Source: JANQRZ01 sp965214485 (GTDB taxonomy: Bacteria > Bacteroidota > Rhodothermia > Rhodothermales > JANQRZ01). From it: a stretch of 64,000 nucleotides of DNA. Both the position numbers and the translations under genes were made by a program. The stretch is from the NCBI GenBank assembly GCA_965214485.1, contig CBDCBW010000002.1, positions 62,001 through 126,000 of the forward strand, given 5' to 3'. Below the pieces are notes generated by a model. That model saw only the letters and a program-made list of their open reading frames with translations. It had not been told where the DNA came from and ran no database searches. Positions 10,456 through 21,917 of the stretch are shown here, in pieces (the stretch's first letter is position 1; every line of letters starts with the position of its first letter).

Positions 10456-12090
10456 GTGCTGACGCGCCGCGCTGCTCTCCTGCTCGCCCTTCCGGTGGCG
10501 CTCGTGCTCGTCGGCTACGTGCTGTGGCCTGCGCTGCAAACCTTCGTCCTCGGCATCGGTCACCTCGGCGAGTTCTTTGGCGGGTGGCGCTCGGCGAACG
10601 TGCGGGCGCTCGTCAACTCGGTCGGGATTTCGCTGGCGACGGTGGCGGGGGCGAGCGTGGTCGGGACGGGGCTGGCGTGGGGGCTGTGGCGCTACGGGCT
10701 TCCGCTGCGGCGAGCCTTGCAGGCAGCGGCAGCGCTGCCGCTCGCGCTGCCGCCGCTCGTCGGGGTGCTGGCGTTCCTGTTTCTCTACGGCGAGACGGGC
10801 ATCCTGCCGCGGGCGATCCGCGATCTGTTCGGGATGGCCGAGGTGCCGTTCGCGTTCAGCGGGCTGTGGGCGGTGTGGCTGGTTCACGTCTACGCGTTCT
10901 ACGTCTATTTCTTCCTCTTCGCCACGGCTGCGCTCCGCGACCTGGACGCGAGCCTGCTCGAAGCGTCGGCGGACCTCGGGGCAAGCGGCCCGCGGGCCTT
11001 CCGGCGCGTCGTGCTCCCGCTCCTCAGGCCCGCGCTCGTCGGGGCGTCGCTGTTGGTGTTCATGCTGTCGATGGCGAGCTTCACGGCGCCCCTCTTGTTC
11101 GCCGGGACCGAGCCGTTTCTGACGGTGCAGATCTACAACCTCAAGCTCAACGGCGACCTCGCCCTCTCCGCCGCCGTATCGACGGTCCTCACGGCAATCT
11201 GCCTCGCGTTTCTTTTTCTGCTGGAAGCCCGACCGGGGCGCAACCTCCTGGGTGCGTCGAAGGGTACGGCGCGGCCCGTCGAGCCGGTCGGCGGACCGGC
11301 GATGTGGGTCGCCGGCCTCGGCGTTGGGCTCGTCCTGTTGTTCGTCGTGCTCCCTATTTTGACAGTCGGGCTGATCTCGTTTGCGGACGCTTCGAGCTGG
11401 ACGGTCGAGATTCTGCCGCAGCGGTGGACGCTGGGCAACTACGCGGCGCTCTTCGCCGACCCCAAGTTCTTCGACCCGATCGCGAACAGCCTCACGATGG
11501 CCCTCGCGGCGACGGCGGCGAACGTCGTCTTCGGCGTGGCGGCGGCCCTCGTGATTGCGAGCCCCGTGCCGGGGCGGTGGGCGATCCGGACGCTCGCCGT
11601 CCTCCCGTTTGCGATTCCGGGGACGGTGATTGCGCTGAACCTCATCGTGACGTTCTCGCAGCCGTCGCCGCTCTCGGGCGGGGCCGTCCTCGTCGGGACG
11701 TTCTGGATTTTGCCGCTGGCGTACTTCATCCGCCACATCCCCCTCGTGGTGCGCGCGACGAGCGCCGCGCTCGAGGGCTTCGACGAGCGCCTGACCGAGG
11801 CGTCGGCCGACCTCGGGGCGGGGACGTGGACGACGTTCCGGCGCGTGGTGTGGCCGGCGATCCTGCCCGGCGTGGCGGCGGGCACGCTGCTGACGTTCGT
11901 CGCGGCGCTCGGCGAGTTCGTCTCGTCGATCATGCTCTACGTCTACGGGAACCGCCCGATCTCGGTCGAGATTCTGGCGCAGCTCCGGCTCTACGAGTTC
12001 GGCGCGGCGGCGGCCTACAGCGTCCTCCTGATGGGCCTCGTCGGGCTGTCGACGCTCGCGCTCCGGCTCGTCAGCCCGCGCTCGGGGTAG
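10456..12090 (+). CDS. Fused two-domain ABC transporter permease (iron/thiamine/phosphonate type)
   Basis: 544 residues, GTG start only 3 bp after the DUF4926 stop. Two binding-protein-dependent permease domains are fused head to tail, each with an EAA loop: EASADLGASGPRAFRRVVLP (near 170-190) and EASADLGAGTWTTFRRVVWP (near 450-470). About twelve membrane helices are predicted. The architecture is that of FbpB/ThiP/PhnU-V-like permeases importing Fe3+, thiamine or 2-aminoethylphosphonate. No ATPase or solute-binding protein gene is next to it, so the substrate cannot be assigned. The tight spacing suggests co-transcription with the small upstream genes, perhaps by chance. Confidence 0.9.
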   Translation: MLTRRAALLLALPVALVLVGYVLWPALQTFVLGIGHLGEFFGGWRSANVRALVNSVGISLATVAGASVVGTGLAWGLWRYGLPLRRALQAAAALPLALPPLVGVLAFLFLYGETGILPRAIRDLFGMAEVPFAFSGLWAVWLVHVYAFYVYFFLFATAALRDLDASLLEASADLGASGPRAFRRVVLPLLRPALVGASLLVFMLSMASFTAPLLFAGTEPFLTVQIYNLKLNGDLALSAAVSTVLTAICLAFLFLLEARPGRNLLGASKGTARPVEPVGGPAMWVAGLGVGLVLLFVVLPILTVGLISFADASSWTVEILPQRWTLGNYAALFADPKFFDPIANSLTMALAATAANVVFGVAAALVIASPVPGRWAIRTLAVLPFAIPGTVIALNLIVTFSQPSPLSGGAVLVGTFWILPLAYFIRHIPLVVRATSAALEGFDERLTEASADLGAGTWTTFRRVVWPAILPGVAAGTLLTFVAALGEFVSSIMLYVYGNRPISVEILAQLRLYEFGAAAAYSVLLMGLVGLSTLALRLVSPRSG

Positions 12091-12163
12091 AAACCGGCAG
12101 CACCCAAAACGAAGGCGGGGCTGCCGCGTAGCAAGCGCGCGCGCCCCCCACCACGACCGCCCC

Positions 12164-13348
12164 ATGAAGCTTACCGTCCTCGGAGCCGGCCCCATCGGCT
12201 CGGCGATTGCCTGCGACCTGGTGCTCCGCGAGGAGGTGACGCACGTCCAGGTGTGCGACGCGCGGAGCGGGACCCTGCGCCTCCTCAAGGAGCGCCTCCA
12301 GAGCCCGAAGCTGCGCACGGTGCGCGTCGACGTGCGCGACGAGCGGGCCCTCGCCCCGGTGCTCGCCGGCAGCGTGTGCGTCGTCGGCAGCGGCAACGCC
12401 TCGCTCAACCCGAAGCTCGCGGCGCTCGCGCTGGGCGTCGGCGCGCACTTCTGCGACCTCGGCGGCGACGAGGCGGCGGTGCAGCAGGCGTTCGCCCTCC
12501 ACGACGCGGCGGCGAAGCGCTCGCGCTGGGTCGTCCCGAACTGCGGCCTCGCGCCGGGCCTGGTCAACGTCCTGGTGCTCTACGGGCTGGACCGCTTCCC
12601 CGCCGAGGCCGTCACGATGCGCGTCGGCAACATCCCGGTCGAGGCCGAGCCGCCGCTGTTCCACCGGCTGGGCTACGGCGCGGAGCGGCTCGTGATGAGC
12701 TACACCGCGCCGGTCGCCGTCATCCGCGAGGGCGCGCTGCAGACCGCTGAGCCCCTCACCGGGCTCGAGGCGGTCTCGTTCCCCGAGCCCTTCGGCGATC
12801 TCGAGGCGTTCTACACGGCGGGCAAGCTCTCGACGCTGCCGCTCGACCTCCAGGGCCGGGTCCGGCGGCTGGACTACAAGACGCTCCGGCACCCCGGCCA
12901 CGCCGCGGCGATGCGCGCGGTCCTCGCGCTCGGCTTCGGCGAGGACCGGTTCGTCGACGTGCAGACCCACCTGACGTACCGGGACCTGCTGACGCGCCGC
13001 CTGCGCAAGCAGATCGGCGGCACGCCGCACGACGCCGTGCTCGTCCGCATCCGCCTCGACGGGACCCTAGACGGCGAGCGCCGGTCGCTGACGTTCGAGC
13101 TCGTCGACCGCTACGACGAGGCGACGGGCTTCACCGCGATGCAGCGCTCGACAGGCTTCCCCGCTGCCGCGGTCGCCACGCTCCTGGCGACAGGTGCGGT
13201 CCCCGGCGGCGGCGCGGCCCCGCCCGAGCGCATCATCCCCCCCGCCCCGTTCTTCGCCGACCTCGCCGCGCACGGCTTGGCGATCACGGAGCAGTGGGGC
13301 GACGAATCGCCCGAGCCGGTGGCTCGGTCGGCAGCGTTCGAGGTGTAG
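12164..13348 (+). CDS. Saccharopine dehydrogenase family oxidoreductase
   Basis: 394 residues. An N-terminal Rossmann dinucleotide fold opens with MKLTVLGAGPIGSAIACDL (GxGxxG variant), and a second conserved stretch, HFCDLGGDEAAVQQAF..HDAA and VVPNCGLAPGLVNVL, is typical of the saccharopine dehydrogenase/lysine 6-dehydrogenase branch. The C-terminal substrate domain includes LDYKTLRHPGHAAAMRA. Likely an NAD(P)-dependent amino-acid dehydrogenase, for example acting on lysine; substrate unproven. It stands alone, convergent with the T9SS gene at 13447, with a terminator between. Confidence 0.88.
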   Translation: MKLTVLGAGPIGSAIACDLVLREEVTHVQVCDARSGTLRLLKERLQSPKLRTVRVDVRDERALAPVLAGSVCVVGSGNASLNPKLAALALGVGAHFCDLGGDEAAVQQAFALHDAAAKRSRWVVPNCGLAPGLVNVLVLYGLDRFPAEAVTMRVGNIPVEAEPPLFHRLGYGAERLVMSYTAPVAVIREGALQTAEPLTGLEAVSFPEPFGDLEAFYTAGKLSTLPLDLQGRVRRLDYKTLRHPGHAAAMRAVLALGFGEDRFVDVQTHLTYRDLLTRRLRKQIGGTPHDAVLVRIRLDGTLDGERRSLTFELVDRYDEATGFTAMQRSTGFPAAAVATLLATGAVPGGGAAPPERIIPPAPFFADLAAHGLAITEQWGDESPEPVARSAAFEV

Positions 13349-13368
13349 ACGCCGAGACAAAACCATAA

Positions 13369-13409
13369 CCCCGGTGATCCCGACTGCCGGAGCTTAGGGA
13401 CCACCGGGG
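13369..13409. terminator. Hairpin between convergent genes
   Basis: Arms CCCCGGTGATCCC and GGGACCACCGGGG pair with one mismatch around a 15-nt loop, between two genes that converge. No strong T-run follows on either strand. Probably a bidirectional terminator. Confidence 0.55.
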
Positions 13410-13446
13410 GTTGGAGACGGGCAAGCTTACGCTTTCCCTTTTCCCT

Positions 13447-15135
13447 TCATCGTAGCAGCGTCAGCCGCCCCGTCTCCTGGTGAGCCCCCGCGTCGAGACG
13501 CCAGAGATAGATGCCCGAGGGCAGCTCCGCGGCATCGAACGTCGCTTGGTGCCGACCCGCCTCTTGCGGCCCATCGATGAGCACCGCGACTTCGCGCCCG
13601 AGCAAGTCGAAGACGGCGAGCCTGACCTCAGCAGCCGTGTCGAGCGAGAAGGCGATCTCTGTCCGGCTGCGGAACGGGTTCGGGTATGCCTGCACAGGCT
13701 CTTCCCCGGCGTTGGCTGCAAGCGCGGCACCATCAGCGGGCTGCACCTGCCACGGCGGGGCCTCCGTCACGCTCCAGGTAGGAACGTCGTCGCCGAGCGC
13801 TAGCCCCGGGCCCACGGTAACGGTGAACGTCTCGGAGTCCACAGCCACCCCGAACGCGCGCCCGATGCTGAAGGTGAGTTCGTGCTGTCCCACTGGAGCA
13901 GGGGTCGGCACGCTTAGCGTCGTAGTGCCTGAAACAGCCTGGCCATCGGGGAGTGTGCCGGAGCGGACGACGCCCTGCGCTACGGCGTTGCCGCTGCGGC
14001 GGGCGACAAAGAAGAGGTCGCCGGTAGCGGCAACGCCTGACGTATTAGTGATGGTGTATGCGAAAGGAAGCGAACCGCCAGGGGTGACTGTGAGCGAACC
14101 TGCCGGTGTCACCATGAGGTCAATGGAAGGTGGGTTCACCTTCCTTCGGTAGACGACTTTTGCGTGCTCTACGACCTCCAGTTTTGCGTTTACCTCAGGG
14201 AGGTCCGCCGGAGCGGTATTAGCCCGCACTGAAGCAATTACCGCATCCGCACCAGCATCGAACTCATCTGGAGTAAGAAGCGAATCGTTTAGCGTCAAGA
14301 ACTGATCGGTAGACAGATCAGGGTTGATCTGAGTGAGGTAATAATCGAAATCAGGTAATTCATGTAGATTGAGAGACAGTAAAGCCTTGAACACATAATC
14401 AATCGCCTCAGTGCTCAGACTATCCACTACACCGATAACTTCGTCAACGTTTATGTGTCCATCTCCGTTGATGTCATCCATTCCAAAGTATGGTCCATAT
14501 CCCAAGTCTCCGTATGGGCTGCCTCCTGTTTGACTAGAACCGTGCCTAGAAAAGAGATTCCTTATTCCTGATGCTGGTCTTGGAAAACCGGCTTCGGAAA
14601 CCGGAGGTGGTCCGCCTACCCTATAGGAGTTACATAAGTAAGCAAAGGGAGGAGAAGAAAAGGGGCAAGGAGTACACAATGTAGGCCAAGGACAGTTAGC
14701 GACAGCGAAATTTGTAGTCGTTACGTACTCAGTGAAGTGGTCATTGGTAACTTTATATTCCATGTAAAAGTGTCCAGTTGGTAACAACTGGGTTAATACT
14801 AACGGGAATGTGATACTAAATATATTTATAGGATCTAGGTCAGGAAGCACAGATGTACTGAGTGTGGCCCCTGTAAAATATTCCTTAACTGAAATTACCG
14901 CATATTTAAAGGGAGTATTTACCTCTGCTAGTGTGGGCATTAAATATGGAGCATACCCATATACAGTCATACCTTCGTAAGGCCAGTAGGAAAAAGCAAT
15001 TGGAGGTTCGAACGTATTATTAGGAGTGGGGACGATGAAATCATCAAGTTGTTGGGCTTGTACAGGAAAAACGAAGAAGCACCAGCCGACGACGAGGTAG
15101 GCAGCAGTCTTGATGGGACGCAAGAGGGTGTTCAT
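13447..15135 (-). CDS. Mosaic T9SS-secreted protein with an EF-hand-like loop
   Basis: 562 residues from the ATG at 15135, chosen because a signal peptide follows at once (MNTLLRPIKTAAYLVVGWCFFVFPVQAQ); the frame remains open to 15402 but the extra part is not leader-like. Residues about 30-320 match nothing I know. They include a Cys/Pro-rich patch (CPWPTLCTPCPF) and one calcium-loop or dockerin-like segment (DDINGDGHINVDEV). An Ig/CARDB-like module (near 335-440) and a T9SS sorting domain (YPNPFRSRTEIAFSL ... LPSGIYLWRLD ... GRLTLLR) end the protein. The DNA for the N-terminal half (about 14180-15130) is much more AT-rich than the C-terminal half, which suggests a transferred domain fused to a native secretion module. 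Confidence 0.88.
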   Translation of the reverse strand: MNTLLRPIKTAAYLVVGWCFFVFPVQAQQLDDFIVPTPNNTFEPPIAFSYWPYEGMTVYGYAPYLMPTLAEVNTPFKYAVISVKEYFTGATLSTSVLPDLDPINIFSITFPLVLTQLLPTGHFYMEYKVTNDHFTEYVTTTNFAVANCPWPTLCTPCPFSSPPFAYLCNSYRVGGPPPVSEAGFPRPASGIRNLFSRHGSSQTGGSPYGDLGYGPYFGMDDINGDGHINVDEVIGVVDSLSTEAIDYVFKALLSLNLHELPDFDYYLTQINPDLSTDQFLTLNDSLLTPDEFDAGADAVIASVRANTAPADLPEVNAKLEVVEHAKVVYRRKVNPPSIDLMVTPAGSLTVTPGGSLPFAYTITNTSGVAATGDLFFVARRSGNAVAQGVVRSGTLPDGQAVSGTTTLSVPTPAPVGQHELTFSIGRAFGVAVDSETFTVTVGPGLALGDDVPTWSVTEAPPWQVQPADGAALAANAGEEPVQAYPNPFRSRTEIAFSLDTAAEVRLAVFDLLGREVAVLIDGPQEAGRHQATFDAAELPSGIYLWRLDAGAHQETGRLTLLR

Positions 15136-15322
15136 GGCAGTGGAGTGGTTAGGGTGATTGAGTCGCGGCTTGACTAATGGAAAGACTGATTGGTTTTGTG
15201 AGGGGGTTAGGGGTTCAGGCCAAACTGCAGGACACGGTGGATGGCTCGCTTTGTAGGTCACTAAAGATGGAACCAGCAGATGCTGATACCTGCCATGTCC
15301 CCACAAGAAGATAAGAAAGAGC

Positions 15323-15700
15323 GTGTTCAACCTGCCTCTAAGCGGGACCGGCAGTTGGGTCGAGGTCCTCATTGTCCTAGCCATAGCTGTCGTCGGCCTC
15401 ATCTACAGATATCAGGTGTCTGGTTTTCGCCTTCGCCGTTGGTTCGCGAAGCGCTCGGGTGTGGAGCATCGGACGAAGGATTTGCTCCGCAAGTACGAAT
15501 CGCAGAAGCGCGAGGGCCGTATGAGCACCAACTCCGCTGACGCAGATCTAGAGGCGAGGCTGAATGACGCCCTGATGGTTCGGGGTAATAGCCCCGGCTT
15601 GGGAGAGGCGGAGGGGTTCGAGGACGAGATGTACCTACCCGACATCGAGTGGCCCTCGCCCCGGCAGGGAAGAGAAACTGGATACTCATCTTCGGTTTAG
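15323..15700 (+). CDS. Small predicted membrane-anchored protein
   Basis: 125 residues with a GTG start at 15323 preceded by AAGAAAGAG. One hydrophobic helix (WVEVLIVLAIAVVGLIYRYQ, near 12-31) is followed by a basic stretch (RLRRWFAKRSG) and a polar, charged tail. This is the topology of a small one-pass inner-membrane protein with a cytoplasmic tail. No family recognised. A good terminator follows at 15745-15778 in the right orientation, which supports a real transcript. Base composition is lower in GC than the neighbourhood, like the adjacent mosaic gene. Confidence 0.55.
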   Translation: MFNLPLSGTGSWVEVLIVLAIAVVGLIYRYQVSGFRLRRWFAKRSGVEHRTKDLLRKYESQKREGRMSTNSADADLEARLNDALMVRGNSPGLGEAEGFEDEMYLPDIEWPSPRQGRETGYSSSV

Positions 15701-15744
15701 CCTGTGTGTTAGCATAGAGGCGAAGCGCCAAGACTGAGAGGATG

Positions 15745-15778
15745 GAGGGGCCGGCGGAGTGGTTCCGTCGGCCCCCTC
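15745..15778 (+). terminator. Rho-independent-type terminator
   Basis: A 14-bp stem (GAGGGGCCGGCGGA with TTCCGTCGGCCCCCTC, one bulged C, one G-T pair) is followed on the plus strand by TGGTTGTTTCT. It serves the small gene ending at 15700 and may also act on the convergent gene at 15788. Confidence 0.7.
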
Positions 15779-15787
15779 TGGTTGTTT

Positions 15788-18145
15788 CTACTTCAGCAGC
15801 GTGAGCCGACCGTTCTGCACCCGGCTGCCGGCGTCGAGCCGCCAGAGGTACACGCCGCTCGGCAGCCGCGATGCGTCGAACGCTACCGAGTGAACACCGG
15901 CGTCGAGTGTCTCATCGGCGAGCATGGCGATCTCGCGCCCGAGTGCGTCATAGACGACGAGCCAGACCTCGGTGCTCTGATCGAGCGTGAAGGAGATCCG
16001 CGTCTGGCTCACGAACGGATTCGGATACGTCTTTACCTTAGTCGGTGTCGACGTCCCATCGCCAGCCGTGGATGCCGCAGCCTCACCCATTGTGCCTTCC
16101 ACCACCGACCAGCCATTGCTAGCGTCAGCGAGGTACGCCGTCCGGGCTGCGAGGAAGACAGTCTTGTCGCCAGTCTCCTCCGTTTCGAACCGGAGCGCTC
16201 GAAGAGCCGCGAGGGCTTCCGCCAGCCGAACCGAGGTGCCTTCGACGACGACGCTGAATACCTCGCTGTCCACGATCCTTGACGAGTCTCGTGCGACGAT
16301 CGCGTAGACGTAGGTGTCAGGCAGGGCGCTCACCGGGACCTGCTGCACGAATGTGCCGGTGAAGGACTCCCCGCTCTGGAGCGTGCCTGAGACGATCTGC
16401 TCGTTCAGCAGCGCGCCGCCCATGCCGTCAGGCTTCACGACGGCCCGGACGCCACCCGAGACTGGGGCAGGCGTGTTGTTCGTTGCGGTGTACTGAAACC
16501 GGACGTGGCCGCCGGGCGAGACTACGAGCGGGCTCAGCGGCACGACCGAGAGGTCGTAGCCCACGGCGGGCATGGCGTCGTCAACACCCGTGATGCGGAT
16601 GTCATAGTCGGCGCTCCCGGAGCCGAACGTCTCCCGGTTCCACGAGGTCAGCACGGCGTCGCCCTCGTCGGGGTCGGGCGTGCCGGAGCCGTCGGGGAAG
16701 ATCTCAGCCATCTCGGCGTTCTCGGGGTCGTTGCTCCACGCCGTGATGCAGAGGTAGTAGTCCCCGGCCGTACCGCCGCCGGCGTCGAAAGCGCTCGGGC
16801 TGATGAACGAGAGCGTGCCCATGCCGCCGTCGTCGTCGCCGTAGATCCCGTTGCGGTCCTCGTCGAATAGGAAGAGCTGGCTGTCGCCATCGAAGGCGAC
16901 GACCTCGGCCGAGAAGTTGTCTGGGTCGGTGACGGTGAAGAAGTAGCAGTCCTCGTCGAGTCGGACGTCGAGGAGGGTGCCGGTGATCTGGTCTACGGCC
17001 AGTCCCTGCGCGTTCTGCGCCGGCTGGCTGACGATGTTGCCCGCGTCACCGACCTCCGCGACCACGTTCCCGCCGGGACCACCGGCCGTCCACACCTTCG
17101 TTACAATGTTGGAGGTGATGATGCTGGTGCCGTCGTCCCATGAAGCCCGGATCCGGTCAGTCCCTTCTCCTCCATCACCGACGTAGGTGAATGAGGCGTT
17201 CCCGTTGCCGTCTGTCACGTCACCTCCTGTGTCCCCCACATTCGGACCGGAGAGGACCTCAAACAGGATGGTCTCACCGGCGAGGGCCATGCTGTCCTGA
17301 TCCACGAGCGAGGCCGTGACGGTGTGCGGCGTGCCGACGGGGTTGGAGGCACTGTCCGGCGACAGCGTGAGTTGACCCATGATCTGCGTGTTCTCGTCAC
17401 CACCGATGATGAGCGCCCTGCCTGTGCTCACCTGGAAGGCCAACACGTCCAGCCCGAAGAACCCGGCCGGCCCGTCGAATGAGGTGTGGAAGGGCTCGAC
17501 GGCCGTCGCGGAAGGGCGCAGAATCATCATACCGATGGGGGTGAGAGCAGAACCGGTTCCTGCTCCGAGGTTTGACGTCATCAGCCCGCCCAAGGGGAAC
17601 CAGCCGTAGCCGCCCGACACGTTCTGCGAAAACGCGGCGAGGCCACCGCCTTCGTTGACAAAAGTCTGAATATCTGCAGACCGCGTGTTCACGGAGGCTA
17701 CCTCCGCTGGCGTCATGCCCCCAGTGACCTCGTTATTGGTGGTCGGCATGTAGATCGCATCGAAGGGATCGAAGTCAACGGTTTCGATAGCGGTCCCCTG
17801 GACCTGCATGACGGTGTAGCCCAGGGGAGCTACGATAGCCTGGAGCTCGGTCCCGAGGGTGGTCGAGCCGCCGAGCATGAGGATCATGGACGGCGACGCG
17901 CTCCGCGTAGAGCGCGAGACGACAAACTCGAGGATGTCGAACTGCATCTCGTCGCCGGGCGTGCCATGATCCTCAGGGTCGTGCCCGGAGAGGATAATGG
18001 GTCCTGCTGAAGCACTCGGTGCGACGGCGGAAAGCGCAACGGTAAGCAGAAGTAAGGGGAGCAGCGCCGCGGCGAGAAGGAGCGCAAACCGGAGGGCGGC
18101 GCGCCCGACGGCGCGCGGCGAGGGGTAGAGCGGGGTGTAGGTCAT
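15788..18145 (-). CDS. Large T9SS-secreted protein with Big_1-like Ig domain
   Basis: 785 residues with a long leader (RFALLLAAALLPLLLLTVALSAVAPSASA). Residues about 50-270 form an alpha/beta region resembling DUF4350/glutamine-amidotransferase-like surface domains (MILMLGGSTTLGTEL, FVNEGGGLAAFSQ). Residues about 280-370 are an invasin/Big_1-like Ig domain (GQLTLSPDSASNPVGTPHTV ... DGNGNASFTYVGDG). Next come a PPC-like Asp-rich domain (CYFFTVTDPDNFSAEVVAFD ... YDIRITG), the shared CARDB-like module (near 540-635), a spacer and a T9SS sorting domain (YPNPFVSQTRISFTL ... LPSGVYLWRLD ... NGRLTLLK). Likely surface-exposed; function unknown. Confidence 0.9.
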   Translation of the reverse strand: MTYTPLYPSPRAVGRAALRFALLLAAALLPLLLLTVALSAVAPSASAGPIILSGHDPEDHGTPGDEMQFDILEFVVSRSTRSASPSMILMLGGSTTLGTELQAIVAPLGYTVMQVQGTAIETVDFDPFDAIYMPTTNNEVTGGMTPAEVASVNTRSADIQTFVNEGGGLAAFSQNVSGGYGWFPLGGLMTSNLGAGTGSALTPIGMMILRPSATAVEPFHTSFDGPAGFFGLDVLAFQVSTGRALIIGGDENTQIMGQLTLSPDSASNPVGTPHTVTASLVDQDSMALAGETILFEVLSGPNVGDTGGDVTDGNGNASFTYVGDGGEGTDRIRASWDDGTSIITSNIVTKVWTAGGPGGNVVAEVGDAGNIVSQPAQNAQGLAVDQITGTLLDVRLDEDCYFFTVTDPDNFSAEVVAFDGDSQLFLFDEDRNGIYGDDDGGMGTLSFISPSAFDAGGGTAGDYYLCITAWSNDPENAEMAEIFPDGSGTPDPDEGDAVLTSWNRETFGSGSADYDIRITGVDDAMPAVGYDLSVVPLSPLVVSPGGHVRFQYTATNNTPAPVSGGVRAVVKPDGMGGALLNEQIVSGTLQSGESFTGTFVQQVPVSALPDTYVYAIVARDSSRIVDSEVFSVVVEGTSVRLAEALAALRALRFETEETGDKTVFLAARTAYLADASNGWSVVEGTMGEAAASTAGDGTSTPTKVKTYPNPFVSQTRISFTLDQSTEVWLVVYDALGREIAMLADETLDAGVHSVAFDASRLPSGVYLWRLDAGSRVQNGRLTLLK

Positions 18146-18328
18146 GGCGGTAACCGGGGTGTGAGGTGAAAAGGCCGCCGGGCCGGAGCCCGGCGCGAAG
18201 CCATAAAGGCGGCCTCTACCCTCTACCTCGTAAAACCCCGGCGCGCCACGCCATCCCCGGCGAAGTTTTTTGGACCCCCCGCTTCTCGCACCATCACTCG
18301 GCTTCGCCTCAGCTCAGGGCGCGAGAAG

Positions 18329-18353
18329 CTGTCCCCCTTGGCAAGGGGGACAG
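18329..18353. repeat. REP-like hairpin element
   Basis: An 11-bp perfect inverted repeat CTGTCCCCCTT/AAGGGGGACAG with a 3-nt loop, in the 252-bp gap between the T9SS gene and the kinase gene. No T-run follows. The CCCCCTTGGCAAGGGGG core resembles palindromes dispersed in many bacterial genomes. Confidence 0.6.
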
Positions 18354-18397
18354 CCGCGCGTAGCTGGGAGCAGAGCGACCGCAAGCGCGGCGGGGGG

Positions 18398-21082
<2,685 letters not shown>

Positions 21083-21155
21083 GATAGCAGACGTGGGTGA
21101 GGGGACGTTACCTAAGACGTGCCTGGACAGGAAACGTAACCTCAGCCGACCTACT

Positions 21156-21743
21156 TCATCGCACGCGCTCTTCGAGGAAGAGCTGGAGGAGGGCCTTCGC
21201 CTTGTGCCAGTCGCGGTCCACGGTGCGCGGGCCGAGGCCGAGCACCCCGGCGGTCTCCTCGACCGTCAGGCCCCCGAAGAAGCGCAGCTCGACGACCGCC
21301 GCGAGCCGGTCGCTCAGCGCCTCGAGCCGCGCGAGCGCCGCGTCGAGGTCCAGGACCTCCACCGCCCAACCGCCGACAGCGAGCGTCGGGCGGGCCGCAG
21401 CAACGACCTCGTGGTCGAGCCGGGCGCGGGGGTGGAGGCCGCTCCGCTTGAGCGCACGGCGGCGGCGGGCGTAGTCGACCAGGACGTGGCGCATGGCCAT
21501 GCTCGCGACTGCGAGGAAGTGCTCGCGGTCGTGCCAGGGCACCGGGCCCGAGCCGCCGAGGCGGAGGTACGCCTCGTGGACGAGCGCGGTGGTGTTGAGT
21601 GTGGGACCGGCACCGTGGCGATGGCGGAGACGGCGAGCCTGGGCGCGAAGCGCGTCGTAGACGAGCGCGAAGAGGTGGTCGGCAGCCCCTGCGCCGCCGT
21701 GCCCGCACGCGGCACGCAGCCGGGGATTTATAGGGGGCGTCAT
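21156..21743 (-). CDS. ECF-family RNA polymerase sigma factor
   Basis: 195 residues from ATG 21743 (an in-frame ATG at 21779 adds 12 atypical residues and would overlap the direct repeats). The sequence has the region-2 block LNTTALVHEAYLRLGG and HFLAVASMAMRHVLVDYARRRRA, and a region-4 helix-turn-helix LRFFGGLTVEETAGVLGLGPRTVDRDWHKAKALL. This is the Sigma70_ECF subgroup that usually neighbours TPR Ser/Thr kinases and lacks a classical anti-sigma factor. The kinase downstream is the likely regulator. Three AACATAGACTAT repeats lie upstream. Confidence 0.95.
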   Translation of the reverse strand: MTPPINPRLRAACGHGGAGAADHLFALVYDALRAQARRLRHRHGAGPTLNTTALVHEAYLRLGGSGPVPWHDREHFLAVASMAMRHVLVDYARRRRALKRSGLHPRARLDHEVVAAARPTLAVGGWAVEVLDLDAALARLEALSDRLAAVVELRFFGGLTVEETAGVLGLGPRTVDRDWHKAKALLQLFLEERVR

Positions 21744-21774
21744 GAGGCGACACGAGCTGTCGGTATCATATTGC

Positions 21775-21819
21775 AACATAGACTATCAACATAGACTATA
21801 GACTATCAACATAGACTAT
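21775..21819 (-). promoter_or_regulatory. Triple AACATAGACTAT direct repeat upstream of ECF sigma gene
   Basis: Perfect copies at 21775-21786, 21788-21799 and 21808-21819 (spacings 13 and 20 bp) stand 32-76 bp before the chosen sigma start, in otherwise GC-rich DNA. Position and AT-richness suit a promoter or binding-site array, possibly autoregulatory. A chance tandem duplication is the alternative. Confidence 0.45.
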
Positions 21820-21917
21820 CGAAGACAAGCTACGGCAGAGCAGGAAATAAGGGCCGGAGACCGGCGAGGCATCGGGCTTGCTCGACCGACGTGCGCGTCC
21901 TCTCCCGTCCTCCTGCC

